Of a DNA stretch of 64,000 bases, positions 49,571-59,029 are shown one piece after another; within the stretch, counting starts at the first letter, position 1; each line of letters begins with the position of its first letter. The position numbers and the translations under genes were made by a program. The stretch is taken from positions 806,001 to 870,000 of the forward strand of contig JADKKH010000001.1 in assembly GCA_016720585.1 (NCBI GenBank). The letters run 5' to 3'. The stretch is from Chitinophagaceae bacterium (GTDB lineage Bacteria; Bacteroidota; Bacteroidia; Chitinophagales; Chitinophagaceae). Below the pieces are notes generated by a model. That model saw only the letters and a program-made list of their open reading frames with translations, did not search any database and was not told the DNA's origin.

Positions 49571-50323
49571 TTAATTCAGAACGGATGAATTACCAATATA
49601 AGAAGGGTGATAGATGAAAAGACAGGTACCGTTTTTTATCGTATTGATTATTGGGCGGGAAAATTCTACGGGAACAGCCGGGCATCCCTGGCTACGGCCA
49701 ATATAACCCTGTGCATTTACAAAATCATCAGAAACATAACCGGCACCATGAAGCACGATACCCCTTTCATAGGCATTATCATTAACACCCCTTTCCAGAC
49801 CCTCTAGTTTCAGGGAAAAGCCATTTTTCCCTTCATAAGTTTCCCTGGTAATATAGAAGCCCGGGCTGCTTTTATAAGTGGCATTCTGGTTGGAGAAAGA
49901 AGTGGCCCACTCCCTGCCTGTGTTTCTGCCATGCGCTACCAGGGTATTGAACAGAACCTGGTAGTTCTTAAGGTCAATGATGAATAATCTTTTTTTATTG
50001 CTTGGCAGACTGAAATCTATTATAGATATGATTGAATTATTCAGCAATTTCCCTTCCCGGATCAAGGTATCAATACCCTCTTTGGCGTAATCAAATGCCT
50101 GCTGGCTCAATCCTTTCAGGTTTAAATGCAGACTGTCGTATACGGATTTCAAAGCCGGAATAAATGGCTTTGAATCAACCGTTGTTTTTTTTGCTGAATC
50201 AACAGGCGGATGATAAAATAATTTATTACCCGTTGCGGATTTGGCAAAGGCAAAGGGCAAATGCAGGAGACCAATAACTACAGAGGAAATGAGGAAGTAC
50301 AATCCTTTAATTTTTTTCTTCAT
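49571..50323 (-). CDS. Secreted murein L,D-transpeptidase-like (YkuD_2) protein
   Basis: About 250 residues with a signal peptide (LISSVVIGLLHLPFAFA). The catalytic region has VLHGAGY and the Cys motif SQGCPAVPVE, as in L,D-transpeptidases (His, Ser/Gly-Cys). ATG 50323 is chosen for the signal peptide; 50341 is an alternative start six codons upstream. Expected to act on peptidoglycan 3-3 crosslinks; DUF-level function. Confidence 0.82.
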   Translation of the reverse strand: MKKKIKGLYFLISSVVIGLLHLPFAFAKSATGNKLFYHPPVDSAKKTTVDSKPFIPALKSVYDSLHLNLKGLSQQAFDYAKEGIDTLIREGKLLNNSIISIIDFSLPSNKKRLFIIDLKNYQVLFNTLVAHGRNTGREWATSFSNQNATYKSSPGFYITRETYEGKNGFSLKLEGLERGVNDNAYERGIVLHGAGYVSDDFVNAQGYIGRSQGCPAVPVEFSRPIINTIKNGTCLFIYHPSYIGNSSVLN

Positions 50324-50341
50324 AATTATCTTTTTAACCAT

Positions 50342-50751
50342 GAGCCATTAAATATTATAACTATAGACGCTGGTAAGAGAATTATCTTTTACAGTGCGCG
50401 GTATTTTTTTGTTAAAGCCCTTTGAGATTCTAACAGTTCAATGTGTTATGTTCTGGTTGAATTGATTTGAGTCAAAAAAAATTATTCCTTGTATTAGTGC
50501 TGATCACTTTTTGGTTGAACAACATTTCAGTGAGTAATCAGTTGACCTTATATAACATGTTATTAATCAGCTACTTAAAAAGTTTTTTTGACTCTGATCG
50601 AAATATAAAGATAAAGATTCTAAAAACGTAAAAATGTTAAGCAGTACCCATTTTTTTCAATAAACAAACAAGCATTGACTTGTCATGAAAAAGTAAAAAA
50701 TAAAAAAGCGTTTCATCAGGTGAAACGCTTTTTGAATAATAATTTATTTTC
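50342..50751. other. 410-bp gene-free interval
   Basis: AT-rich, no ORF or RNA recognised. It contains the hairpin at 50703-50733 that terminates icd. No TAnnTTTG box on either strand near the flanking starts. Confidence 0.4.
50703..50733 (-). terminator. Intrinsic terminator of icd
   Basis: AAAAAGCGTTTCA / TGAAACGCTTTTT with a 5-base loop; 13-bp stem flanked by A and T runs, so it can work on both strands. It lies 18 bases past the icd stop. Confidence 0.85.
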
Positions 50752-51984
50752 TTAACTCAACTTCTTTTTTAAATTGGAGTCTATAGCTTCCAAAAATTCC
50801 TCCGTGTATAAATAATGTTCTCCATGATTGACTTTATTTCCATGAATACATACCGCCAGGTCTTTGGTCATTTTGCCTTCTTCTACAGTTTCAATACAAA
50901 CTTTTTCAAGAGTATTGCAAAAATCGATCAGCGGTTGATTGTTATCTTTTTTTCCCCGGAAAGCCAAACCTCTGGTCCAGGCAAAGATACTGGCGATAGG
51001 ATTGGTGGAGGTAGGCTTTCCGGCCTGGTGGTCGCGGTAATGCCGTGTTACAGTTCCATGAGCGGCTTCTGCTTCCATGGTCTTTCCATCGGGTGTTATT
51101 AATACAGAGGTCATCAGACCCAGTGAGCCAAAGCCCTGTGCCACGGTATCACTTTGCACATCACCATCATAGTTTTTACAGGCCCATACAAAATTTCCAT
51201 TCCATTTCAGGGCACTGGCTACCATATCATCGATCAGGCGGTGTTCGTAAGTAATTCCGGCCGCAGCATAGAGTGCTTTAAATTCCTGCTGATAGATTTC
51301 TTCAAAAATGTCTTTGAATCTTCCATCATATTTTTTCAGGATGGTGTTTTTAGTTGAAAGATATAAGGGCCATTTCTTGCTCAAAGCCATATTAAAACAG
51401 CTCCTGGCAAAACCCATGATACTTTCATCCGTGTTGTACATGCTCAGCGCCACACCATCACCTTTGAAGTTAAATACTTCAAATATCTGCGGTTCGCCAC
51501 CACCTTCCGGGGTAAAGGTCATGGTGAGTTTTCCTTTTCCTTTTATCACGGTATCTGTAGCACGGTACTGATCACCAAAAGCATGACGGCCCACAATTAT
51601 AGGAGCGGTCCAGTTAGTCACCAACCTGGGAACATTGCTGATAACGATCGGCTCACGGAAAACGGTGCCATCAAGTATATTGCGGATAGTGCCGTTTGGG
51701 CTCTTCCACATTTGTTTCAGGTTAAATTCTTTAACTCTGGCCTCATCGGGTGTAATGGTAGCGCATTTTATGCCTACACCATACAGTTTGATGGCATTGG
51801 CAGAATCAATGGTGACCTGGTCACTGGTTTGGTCACGGTATTCAATACCAAGGTCAAAATATTTAATATCAATGTTCAGGTAGGGTAAAATGAGCTTGTC
51901 TTTTATGAATTTCCAGATGATCCGGGTCATTTCATCACCATCCAATTCTACCACCGGGTTAGCTACATTAATTTTTTGAGCCAT
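50752..51984 (-). CDS. icd: NADP-dependent isocitrate dehydrogenase
   Basis: A 410-residue TCA-cycle enzyme: isocitrate + NADP+ to 2-oxoglutarate + CO2 + NADPH. It is the eukaryote-like (type II) form, with [34 protein letters not shown] and [21 protein letters not shown]. The start is ATG 51984 ([11 protein letters not shown]); an upstream extension is rejected. A CAAATTTA (-7 box TAAATTTG on the minus strand) lies at 52039-52046. Confidence 0.96.
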   Translation of the reverse strand: MAQKINVANPVVELDGDEMTRIIWKFIKDKLILPYLNIDIKYFDLGIEYRDQTSDQVTIDSANAIKLYGVGIKCATITPDEARVKEFNLKQMWKSPNGTIRNILDGTVFREPIVISNVPRLVTNWTAPIIVGRHAFGDQYRATDTVIKGKGKLTMTFTPEGGGEPQIFEVFNFKGDGVALSMYNTDESIMGFARSCFNMALSKKWPLYLSTKNTILKKYDGRFKDIFEEIYQQEFKALYAAAGITYEHRLIDDMVASALKWNGNFVWACKNYDGDVQSDTVAQGFGSLGLMTSVLITPDGKTMEAEAAHGTVTRHYRDHQAGKPTSTNPIASIFAWTRGLAFRGKKDNNQPLIDFCNTLEKVCIETVEEGKMTKDLAVCIHGNKVNHGEHYLYTEEFLEAIDSNLKKKLS

Positions 51985-52038
51985 AATGAATATAGTTTTT
52001 TGGTTTAGCTTGAAAACCTGACAGTTAGCAGGCGGTTG

Positions 52039-52046
52039 CAAATTTA
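52039..52046 (-). promoter_or_regulatory. -7 box (TAAATTTG) for icd
   Basis: TAnnTTTG on the minus strand, 55 bases upstream of the icd start. Divergent from the crp-like promoter. Confidence 0.45.
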
Positions 52047-52096
52047 CAATATTATCGAATGTGACTTATGTCATATAAGCCGTTTCATTGTAGTGC

Positions 52097-52104
52097 TACC
52101 TTTG
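52097..52104 (+). promoter_or_regulatory. -7 box (TACCTTTG) for the Crp-like gene
   Basis: Exact match to TAnnTTTG, 51 bases before the ATG at 52155. Confidence 0.55.
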
Positions 52105-52154
52105 CCCTGATTTTTCTATAATTGATTCAAATCAACTAAAAGATTGTACCTTTT

Positions 52155-52778
52155 ATGGTGCATAGCTGTAGTATGGATTACATTAAGCCATTTTACGTTT
52201 TTTTGGGGAAATTCTTTAACCTGACGGAAGATGAATTTAACCGTTATCTTTTGCCCGTATGTAAAGTGCGGCATTTTGATAAGAAAGAGATTTTGACCAA
52301 GGAAGGTGAAGTGGAAAATTATTTCAACTTTATTGTAAAAGGCCTGGCCCGTAAATATTACAACAAGAATAATCATGAAATAAATACCCAGATTTCTTAT
52401 GAAGGTCAAATGCTTTTAAGTCAGGAATCTTTTCACAGCCGCCTGCCTTCCGAATATATTATTGAGGCTATTGAGCCTACAACAGTGGTTTCAATTTCTT
52501 ACGAAGATTCAGAAAAAATGTTTGCCTCCTCGCAACGTATGGAAAACCTGGGACGATTAATCGTTACTTATTCCATGGTCATTAAAGATCGCTGGCAAAT
52601 GCAATTGGTAAAAATGACACCCAGGGAAAGGTTTCTGAATTTTGTAACCCGGAATTCTAATCTCATGCAACGGGTACCCCAGAAATTTCTGGCTTCCTAT
52701 CTGAATATCAAACCGGAAACATTCAGTCGCTTTAAACATTTGTTACGGGAGCATTCGAAGAAAGCTGTGGCAGGCTAA
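52155..52778 (+). CDS. Crp/Fnr-family transcription regulator
   Basis: A 207-residue regulator. The N-terminal cyclic-nucleotide-binding-type domain (EILTKEGEVENYFNFIVKG) lacks the full cAMP contact set. The C-terminal helix-turn-helix is in ASYLNIKPETFSRFKHLL. It is divergent from icd and convergent with the Nramp gene. ATG at 52173 is an alternative start. Target genes unknown; control of icd is possible but unproven. Confidence 0.85.
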   Translation: MVHSCSMDYIKPFYVFLGKFFNLTEDEFNRYLLPVCKVRHFDKKEILTKEGEVENYFNFIVKGLARKYYNKNNHEINTQISYEGQMLLSQESFHSRLPSEYIIEAIEPTTVVSISYEDSEKMFASSQRMENLGRLIVTYSMVIKDRWQMQLVKMTPRERFLNFVTRNSNLMQRVPQKFLASYLNIKPETFSRFKHLLREHSKKAVAG

Positions 52779-52797
52779 GGAGTTAGCGCACCAGAGA

Positions 52798-54684
52798 CTA
52801 CAGATTCACTACCAGCACCGGAATTTTCAATTCATGTCTTACAGAGTCAATGGTTTGTCCATAGAGCAGGTCTTTAATACCACTGTGACCATGTGCACCT
52901 ATTACCAGCATACCTGAATTCGTTTCTTTTACAATTCTTACGATTTCTTTTGCCCGGTCATTAAATCCTAGCTGACCCGTTGCCGTAATGTTTTTTTCTT
53001 TTAATTGCCGCACATAGGTGTCCAGTTGCTGCTTGTCTTTCCGGGTTTCCAGGTCGTCTGTATCTTTTTCCATCACCCGGGTCGCTGCACTTTCCACAAT
53101 ATGAATAAGTACATAAGTTGTTTTGGTATTTCCCTGCCCGATGGCATGGTTGATCAGCTTCAGATCATTATTGCTGAAATCTAATGCAACAGCAATTTTT
53201 TCATATACCGGTACCTCTATCCGGTGAAGTTCTGCGGCTTCAGGATGGAGTTGTACAGGGACTGCCATCGATTTTTTACGTATCAGCGGATAAAAAATAG
53301 CTACCAGCAACAGCGTGCAATAAAACAAACCAGCCAGTATAATAAGGGCTTTCCAGAAAATACTGCCTGATGAAGCAAAGTAGGAAGAAGACTGTCCCAC
53401 AACCATACTGATGTTCAGATAAACAAGAACGGCAGCCACCAACGATGCCAGGAAAATAACAAATGGTTTTATGACAAATTTGCCCATCGTTTTTTTGTCA
53501 CTGGTAAAATGAATCAGTGGAATGATCGCAAAACCCAATTGCAGGCTTAGAATAACCTGGCTAAGTATCAATAGGCTGTCGATATTTTTTTCTCCATTGA
53601 TAAAAATCACCAATACAGCCGGTATGATGGCCACCAACCGGGTCATCAGGCGACGGATCCAAGGAGCGATCCGTAGTTTAAGATAACCTTCCATGACTAC
53701 CTGGCCGGCTAATGTGCCGGTAATGGTGGAACTCTGACCGGACGCAATTAAAGCAACGGCAAACAGTATGGGGGCAAGACTTGTTCCCAGCATGGGTGCC
53801 AGTAATTCATGGGCCTGTTTTATTTCAGCCACATCGGTTCTTCCTGTTTTAAAAAAAACGGTAGCGGCTAAAACTAATATAGCGGCGTTTACAAAGAAAG
53901 CCAGGTTAAGGGCTATGGCGCTGTCAATAAAATTCAACTTCAGGGCTTTTTTAATTCCCGCATCATCTCTTTTTATTTTTCTTGTTTGAACCAGGGCCGA
54001 ATGCAGATACAAATTATGCGGCATTACCGTAGCCCCGATGATACCAATAGCAATATATAAAGCTGCGTCATTGGGTATTCCCGGAACAAAACCTTTTACC
54101 ACTTCACCCAGGTTGGGTTTGGCGAGAATTATTTCAATCAGAAATGAAAAGCCAATAATAAGGACAAGGGCAATAATAAAGGCTTCCATTTTTCGCATAC
54201 CCAGCCGCTGGAGAAATAAGAAAATAAATGTATCCAGTACGGTGATGCTTACACCCCAGATAAGCGGAAGACCTGTTAATAATTGTATACCAATGGCCAT
54301 ACCCAGGATTTCTGCCAGGTCCGTGGCGGCAATGGCTATTTCTGCTAATCCATACAAAGCATAGTTGATGTACTTCGGGTATGCTTCCCTGTTAGCCTGT
54401 GCCAGATCTCTTCCTCTTACGATGCCTAAGCGGGCTGAGAGACTTTGCAGTAATAAAGCCATCAGGTTACTCATCAATAAGACCCAAATGAGTTTGTAAC
54501 CAAATTGACTGCCACCGGCAAGGTCCGTAGCCCAGTTACCCGGATCCATATATCCCACACTCACCAGGTAAGCCGGTCCGAAGAAAGCCAGTATTCTTCT
54601 CCACCCGGTCCTTTTCAGACTTGTCGTGTCCACACTCTGGTTGACTTCGCTTAAAGAAGGATAGTTATGATCATCACGAGCCAT
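52798..54684 (-). CDS. mntH: Nramp Mn2+/Fe2+ transporter fused to a universal stress protein (UspA) domain
   Basis: A 628-residue protein. Residues 1-~460 are an Nramp/MntH core with the metal-binding TM1 DPGN (47-50) and TM6 AxxM (Ala218-Met221) and MPHN. After a linker, residues ~495-628 form a UspA fold (EKIAVALDFS) ending with the ATP-type GAHGHSGIKDLLYG motif. Proton-coupled import of Mn2+/Fe2+ into the cytoplasm. Directly follows its predicted DtxR/MntR regulator gene with a 12-base gap. The Usp tail may sense nucleotide or stress; that is inference. Confidence 0.9.
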   Translation of the reverse strand: MARDDHNYPSLSEVNQSVDTTSLKRTGWRRILAFFGPAYLVSVGYMDPGNWATDLAGGSQFGYKLIWVLLMSNLMALLLQSLSARLGIVRGRDLAQANREAYPKYINYALYGLAEIAIAATDLAEILGMAIGIQLLTGLPLIWGVSITVLDTFIFLFLQRLGMRKMEAFIIALVLIIGFSFLIEIILAKPNLGEVVKGFVPGIPNDAALYIAIGIIGATVMPHNLYLHSALVQTRKIKRDDAGIKKALKLNFIDSAIALNLAFFVNAAILVLAATVFFKTGRTDVAEIKQAHELLAPMLGTSLAPILFAVALIASGQSSTITGTLAGQVVMEGYLKLRIAPWIRRLMTRLVAIIPAVLVIFINGEKNIDSLLILSQVILSLQLGFAIIPLIHFTSDKKTMGKFVIKPFVIFLASLVAAVLVYLNISMVVGQSSSYFASSGSIFWKALIILAGLFYCTLLLVAIFYPLIRKKSMAVPVQLHPEAAELHRIEVPVYEKIAVALDFSNNDLKLINHAIGQGNTKTTYVLIHIVESAATRVMEKDTDDLETRKDKQQLDTYVRQLKEKNITATGQLGFNDRAKEIVRIVKETNSGMLVIGAHGHSGIKDLLYGQTIDSVRHELKIPVLVVNL

Positions 54685-54696
54685 AAATACGTAAAA

Positions 54697-55398
54697 TTAT
54701 TTATTCCTTTTCCCCTCTGATATCTGGATAAGGGGAAGAAGTGAGGTTACGAAAATGGTTTCTGCTAATTGCTGGCTGATGGTAAATGCTGGCTGACGGC
54801 CCATCCGTATTTCCAGGGAATTATCAAATTCAAATCTTCTTTTTATTTCCAGTTTGGAGCCCAGGCTTATTTTTTTATGTTCCAGCAGTTCAAGTATTTC
54901 ACTGGAATGATCGCTAACACTGCTAACCAGAGCAGGCGTATGATTGGGTAATTTGCTCAGGCAGATTTTATTGCTGATTTCTATTTTTCCATGCATGTCC
55001 GGTATAGGATCCCCATGCGGGTCCACCCTTGGAAAACCCAGGAATTCGTCTAATTTATCGATCAATTTTTTATTACTGACATGTTCGAGGTCTTCCGCCA
55101 CTTCATGTACTTCATCCCAGGTAAATTTTAATTTCTCTGCTAAAAAAAATTCCCAGAGACGGTGACGGCGGATGATACCCAGGGCTACTTTAGTACCCTC
55201 GCTGCTAAGCCGGAAACCCTGGTAGGGCTGGTAATGAAGCAGTTTTTTAATTTTTAATTTTTTCATCATATCGGTAACAGAAGCAGGCCGGGTCTTCAGT
55301 TCATGGGCCACTTCGTTGGTAGTGACCGGGCCAACATCCTGTTGCAGGTGAAAGATAGCTTTGATATAATTTTCTTCGCTGGTTGAAAAATTCAACAT
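54697..55398 (-). CDS. mntR: DtxR/MntR-family metal-dependent repressor
   Basis: A 233-residue regulator. N-terminal winged helix (NYIKAIFHLQQDVGPVTTNEVA, ELKTRPASVTDMMKKL), dimer/metal domain with EEL-type residues and HEVAEDLEHVSNKKL, and an SH3-like C-terminal FeoA domain. First gene of the mntR-mntH operon. Its operator candidate TTTAGACAAATCTAAA at 55412-55427 overlaps the -7 box, so it is probably autoregulated by Mn2+ or Fe2+. Confidence 0.88.
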   Translation of the reverse strand: MLNFSTSEENYIKAIFHLQQDVGPVTTNEVAHELKTRPASVTDMMKKLKIKKLLHYQPYQGFRLSSEGTKVALGIIRRHRLWEFFLAEKLKFTWDEVHEVAEDLEHVSNKKLIDKLDEFLGFPRVDPHGDPIPDMHGKIEISNKICLSKLPNHTPALVSSVSDHSSEILELLEHKKISLGSKLEIKRRFEFDNSLEIRMGRQPAFTISQQLAETIFVTSLLPLIQISEGKRNK

Positions 55399-55411
55399 GA
55401 CTAAAAATAAA

Positions 55412-55427
55412 TTTAGACAAATCTAAA
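55412..55427 (-). promoter_or_regulatory. Predicted MntR operator overlapping the -7 box
   Basis: TTTAGA-CAAA-TCTAAA is a perfect 6-bp dyad with a 4-base centre, 14 bases before the mntR start. CAAATCTA (55418-55425) is TAGATTTG on the minus strand, a TAnnTTTG box, so repressor binding would block promoter opening. Confidence 0.65.
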
Positions 55428-55505
55428 ATATTCCCCTGGAATGGCGAAATTTACTATTGACCGGATACCGGGAATCGCTTACTTTCGGTACACCAATTGT
55501 CAACT

Positions 55506-56489
55506 ATGCCTGTTTTCAGAAAAATTTTCTTACTGGGGTTTGTCCTGGTACTATTGGGCGGATGCCGGCAACATAAGCAACCCTCACTTTCCGGGGAGGA
55601 TCCGGTAGAGGTTGCTGATTTTATCGGGTTCTTTCAACCGTTAAATCTTCCTTACCAGTACGGGGATACCAGTTTACTGAAAAAGGAAAAGGACTCCTTA
55701 TTGATCAGCTATAAGATATTTACCCAGTTTGTTCCTGATTCCATTTTGCGTAAAGTTTTTGGTAAAGGCGTGAAACCGAAAATTTATGCCCTGGGAAAAG
55801 TGGAAGTAAAAAAAGCAGAGACCTATTTATTTGTAAAGACCGTTACCCCGGATAAGAAAACAGTTTTTATCCTGAGCTTTGATACTAAACAGCAATTTAT
55901 TGCGGGTATGGCCGTATTGAAACCGGATAATAGTAATGCCACCACACAATCATTTGTGATGGACAGGCGGTATACCATTATTAAAACGGTGCTGTTGAAA
56001 AATGCGGATGGCAGCCTGAGCGAAGGAAGAGATGTGTATGTGTTGAATGCCGATGCAAAAAATTTCACACTTATCATGACGGATGCCCTGAATGATAAAG
56101 TGACCGAGTTGATCAACCCGATTGATACCTTGCCCCGGAAAAACAAACTTGCTGCCGATTATACCAATGGAAAAATGAACCTGGTTTCTGTGCGTGATGG
56201 CCGCAGAAGTGACCGCATAACTTTTTTCATTCATATGGATAAAAATAATGGAGTATGTACCGGGGAGTTAAAAGGGGAGGCCCGGATAACTTCTCCATCC
56301 ACTGCTGAATACCGGGAGGACGGAGATCCCTGTGTGTTGAAATTTATCTTTAGTTCAACAGCTGTTATGTTGAAAGAGCAGGAGGGCTGTGGCTCCCGCC
56401 GCGGATTAAATTGTTCTTTTGACGGAAGTTTTGCACGTAAGAAATATATAAAGCCCGTGACAAATTCAAAACCGAAGGGGAAGAAATAA
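55506..56489 (+). CDS. Hypothetical lipoprotein
   Basis: About 327 residues with a lipobox (LVLLGGC). ATG 55506 is preferred over TTG 55497. No catalytic motif is recognised; the middle has repeated beta-strand-like segments and the C-terminus has two Cys (EGCGSRRGLNCSF) that could form a disulfide. Basic tail. Divergent from mntR-mntH. I do not recognise the family. Confidence 0.7.
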   Translation: MPVFRKIFLLGFVLVLLGGCRQHKQPSLSGEDPVEVADFIGFFQPLNLPYQYGDTSLLKKEKDSLLISYKIFTQFVPDSILRKVFGKGVKPKIYALGKVEVKKAETYLFVKTVTPDKKTVFILSFDTKQQFIAGMAVLKPDNSNATTQSFVMDRRYTIIKTVLLKNADGSLSEGRDVYVLNADAKNFTLIMTDALNDKVTELINPIDTLPRKNKLAADYTNGKMNLVSVRDGRRSDRITFFIHMDKNNGVCTGELKGEARITSPSTAEYREDGDPCVLKFIFSSTAVMLKEQEGCGSRRGLNCSFDGSFARKKYIKPVTNSKPKGKK

Positions 56490-56622
56490 TTTTTATTGTC
56501 CGGATGATACATCAGCGCCAAAAAAATATCTCTCTTGTAACTTAAGTCTTTCTGAAAACCAATAGCTTAGGCCAATTCCTGATAATCCTTTATCTTGCGT
56601 CTTCGTGTAAAAAGAACACAAT

Positions 56623-58278
56623 ATGAGTTTTACCCAATTTTCCGTTCCGTACCCTGTAGATGAACGTTATGCAAAAAAAGTCGCTTATTTCTCCATGGAA
56701 TTTGCCACCCATCAACCGTTAAAGATTTACAGCGGCGGACTTGGTTTTTTGGCTGGCTCTCATTTACGCAGCGCGTATGAGTTAAAACAAAACCTCGTTG
56801 GCATTGGTATTTTATGGAAGTATGGATATTACGACCAGGAACGTCACCAGGACCAGACCCTGGATGTGGCCTGGAATGAGAAGCAATTTTGTTTCCTGGA
56901 AGAGACAGGCATCCGTTTCCAGATAGATATTCATGAGCACCCGGTTTGGGTAAAAGTTCTTTACCTGAATCCCGAAACATTTAAAACGGCACCGCTGTTT
57001 TTATTATCCACGGATGTTCCCGAGAATGATTATGTATCACAAACAATCACCCATCGTTTGTATGATGCGAATGTGGCTACTAAAGTGGCGCAGTTTATTT
57101 TACTGGGCGTTGGCGGCGCTAAACTGATGGACGTGCTGGGTTTTAATCCTGAACTGTATCATCTCAATGAAGCGCATGGTCTGTCTGCTGCATTTTACCT
57201 TTATAATAAGTTCGGAAATAATATTGAGGAAGTTAAAAAGAGATTGGTCTTTACAACGCATACACCGGAAGAAGCGGGTAATGAAAAGCATGATATTTAT
57301 CTCTGTCAGAAGATGAGTTATTTCTGCGGACTCTCGGTTGATGAAGTAAAAGAACTTACGGGCATGCCCGATAACCAGTTCAATCATTCCTTAGCGGCAT
57401 TACGGTTTGCACATATCGCCAATGGCGTATCACAATTACATGGTCAGGTATCAAGGGCTATGTGGGGGAAGTATACGGATATATGCCCGATCATTTCCAT
57501 AACCAATGCACAGAACTGGCGGTATTGGGCCGACAAACAACTCTATCGTTTTGCAGAGGCCGGCGATGATTATGGTATTGATGACCGGAAAAAATATTTA
57601 AAGAAGCGGGCCTTTGAAATTGTGGCTGACCAGACCGGAAAAATATTTGACCCCAATGTGTTTACTATTGTTTGGGCCCGGCGTTTTGCAGGATATAAAA
57701 GAGCAGGGTTGATTACAACAGCGGAAGAACGGTTTGAGAAATTAATAAACGATACCAAATTTCCGGTGCAGATAATCTGGGCAGGAAAGCCTTACCCGGT
57801 GGATCATCCGGCAATCAGTGAGTTCAACCAGCTGGTTCATTTAAGCAAGCGGTATAATAATGTTGCCGTGCTGATAGGATATGAATTATCCTTATCAAAA
57901 CGAATGAAACAGGCGGCTGACTGCTGGCTGAATAACCCACGGGTGCCACGGGAAGCATCGGGTACCAGTGGTATGACAGCAGCCATGAATGGTGCCGTGA
58001 ATCTTTCAACGGATGATGGATGGATACCTGAATTTATTAATCACGGACATAATGGTTTTGTGGTACCCAAAGCTGATTATGAAAACATGGCTACCCATGA
58101 ACAGGATGAATATGATCTGAATAAACTTTATGAGATACTGGAGGATGAAATACTGCCATTATATTATACGAACTACAGCACCTGGCGGCAGGTAATGAAA
58201 AATGGTATGCAGGATGTCCGTTTTCAGTTTGACAGCAACCGTATGGCCCATGAGTATTATGAGTTGATGTATAGTTAA
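56623..58278 (+). CDS. glgP: Alpha-glucan phosphorylase (GT35, short form)
   Basis: A 551-residue phosphorylase that would release glucose 1-phosphate from glycogen or maltodextrin. GGLGFLAGSHLRSA, HLNEAHG, FTTHTPEEAGNEKHD and IIWAGKPYP are the family blocks of the short bacterial type. The normal PLP motif ends Met-Lys, but here it reads GTSGMTAAMNG, so the Schiff-base Lys position is Thr452. Either this subgroup works without that Lys or the annotation of function needs care. The GH13 gene 2 kb downstream suggests alpha-glucan use. Confidence 0.85.
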   Translation: MSFTQFSVPYPVDERYAKKVAYFSMEFATHQPLKIYSGGLGFLAGSHLRSAYELKQNLVGIGILWKYGYYDQERHQDQTLDVAWNEKQFCFLEETGIRFQIDIHEHPVWVKVLYLNPETFKTAPLFLLSTDVPENDYVSQTITHRLYDANVATKVAQFILLGVGGAKLMDVLGFNPELYHLNEAHGLSAAFYLYNKFGNNIEEVKKRLVFTTHTPEEAGNEKHDIYLCQKMSYFCGLSVDEVKELTGMPDNQFNHSLAALRFAHIANGVSQLHGQVSRAMWGKYTDICPIISITNAQNWRYWADKQLYRFAEAGDDYGIDDRKKYLKKRAFEIVADQTGKIFDPNVFTIVWARRFAGYKRAGLITTAEERFEKLINDTKFPVQIIWAGKPYPVDHPAISEFNQLVHLSKRYNNVAVLIGYELSLSKRMKQAADCWLNNPRVPREASGTSGMTAAMNGAVNLSTDDGWIPEFINHGHNGFVVPKADYENMATHEQDEYDLNKLYEILEDEILPLYYTNYSTWRQVMKNGMQDVRFQFDSNRMAHEYYELMYS

Positions 58279-58338
58279 TAGCACTAAAGTATTATTTCAT
58301 TAACTTCAGGGTACGTTTACTTACTGAAATATCTGGGC

Positions 58339-59028
58339 ATGAAATCAATATTCATTTTCGGGGCAACCCTTTTTATCTGGCAAACTATTGTCGCACAAAG
58401 TGCAGGGGTATCTGTGTCTGCACCCACTAACCGACCCATTTATCTGAGGGAAATTTTTAGTTCTCCTTTTGAACCAAAACAAAGGGCTGGTATTGATGGT
58501 TCACCCTTTTTGTTTGACCAATGGCTGCTTGCACGAATCCAGCTTCCGGACGACCGGATAGCAGATAGCATATTCATAAGGTTGAATGCGTACTCTAATA
58601 AAGTTCATTTCAAAAATGAAAATGGGGAAGAGATGCAGGCAAGCATCCCGATCAAAGAAATAACCATTATTGATAATAACCCTTTATGGCATAATACGGT
58701 TTTCCGGACAGGGTATACAGGTGATTTTAAAGCTTTTTTCCAGGTTTTGGCAGATGGCAAAAAAATGCAGTTGCTTAAAAAGATGGTGATAATTATGTGG
58801 GAAACGAAAGTCCTGGGTGGGGAAGATAAAAAGACCTTCCAACCGGACCAGGAGCTATTTTTTTCAGCCAATGGCAGCTTATATAAGCAAAACAAGAAAT
58901 GCTCCTCCTTGACGGAGATCTTTGGAACAAATACCGAAGAGATTCTCCGGTTTATTAATACGAATGATATTAAATGTAACCGGGAAGATGATATGCGTAA
59001 ACTGGTGGATTACTTTAATTCCCTTTGA
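58339..59028 (+). CDS. Hypothetical secreted protein
   Basis: A 229-residue protein with an N-terminal signal (FGATLFIWQTIVAQS) and no known motif. A recurring beta pattern and a Cys pair (KKCSSL; KCNRED) are visible. Starts 60 bases after glgP, so the two may be cotranscribed. Function unknown. Confidence 0.68.
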   Translation: MKSIFIFGATLFIWQTIVAQSAGVSVSAPTNRPIYLREIFSSPFEPKQRAGIDGSPFLFDQWLLARIQLPDDRIADSIFIRLNAYSNKVHFKNENGEEMQASIPIKEITIIDNNPLWHNTVFRTGYTGDFKAFFQVLADGKKMQLLKKMVIIMWETKVLGGEDKKTFQPDQELFFSANGSLYKQNKKCSSLTEIFGTNTEEILRFINTNDIKCNREDDMRKLVDYFNSL

Positions 59029-59029
59029 T

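Noticed and set aside
50342..50751. Small RNA or small gene in the 410-bp gap
   Set aside because: Only the icd terminator is structured; no promoter box or conserved hairpin was seen.
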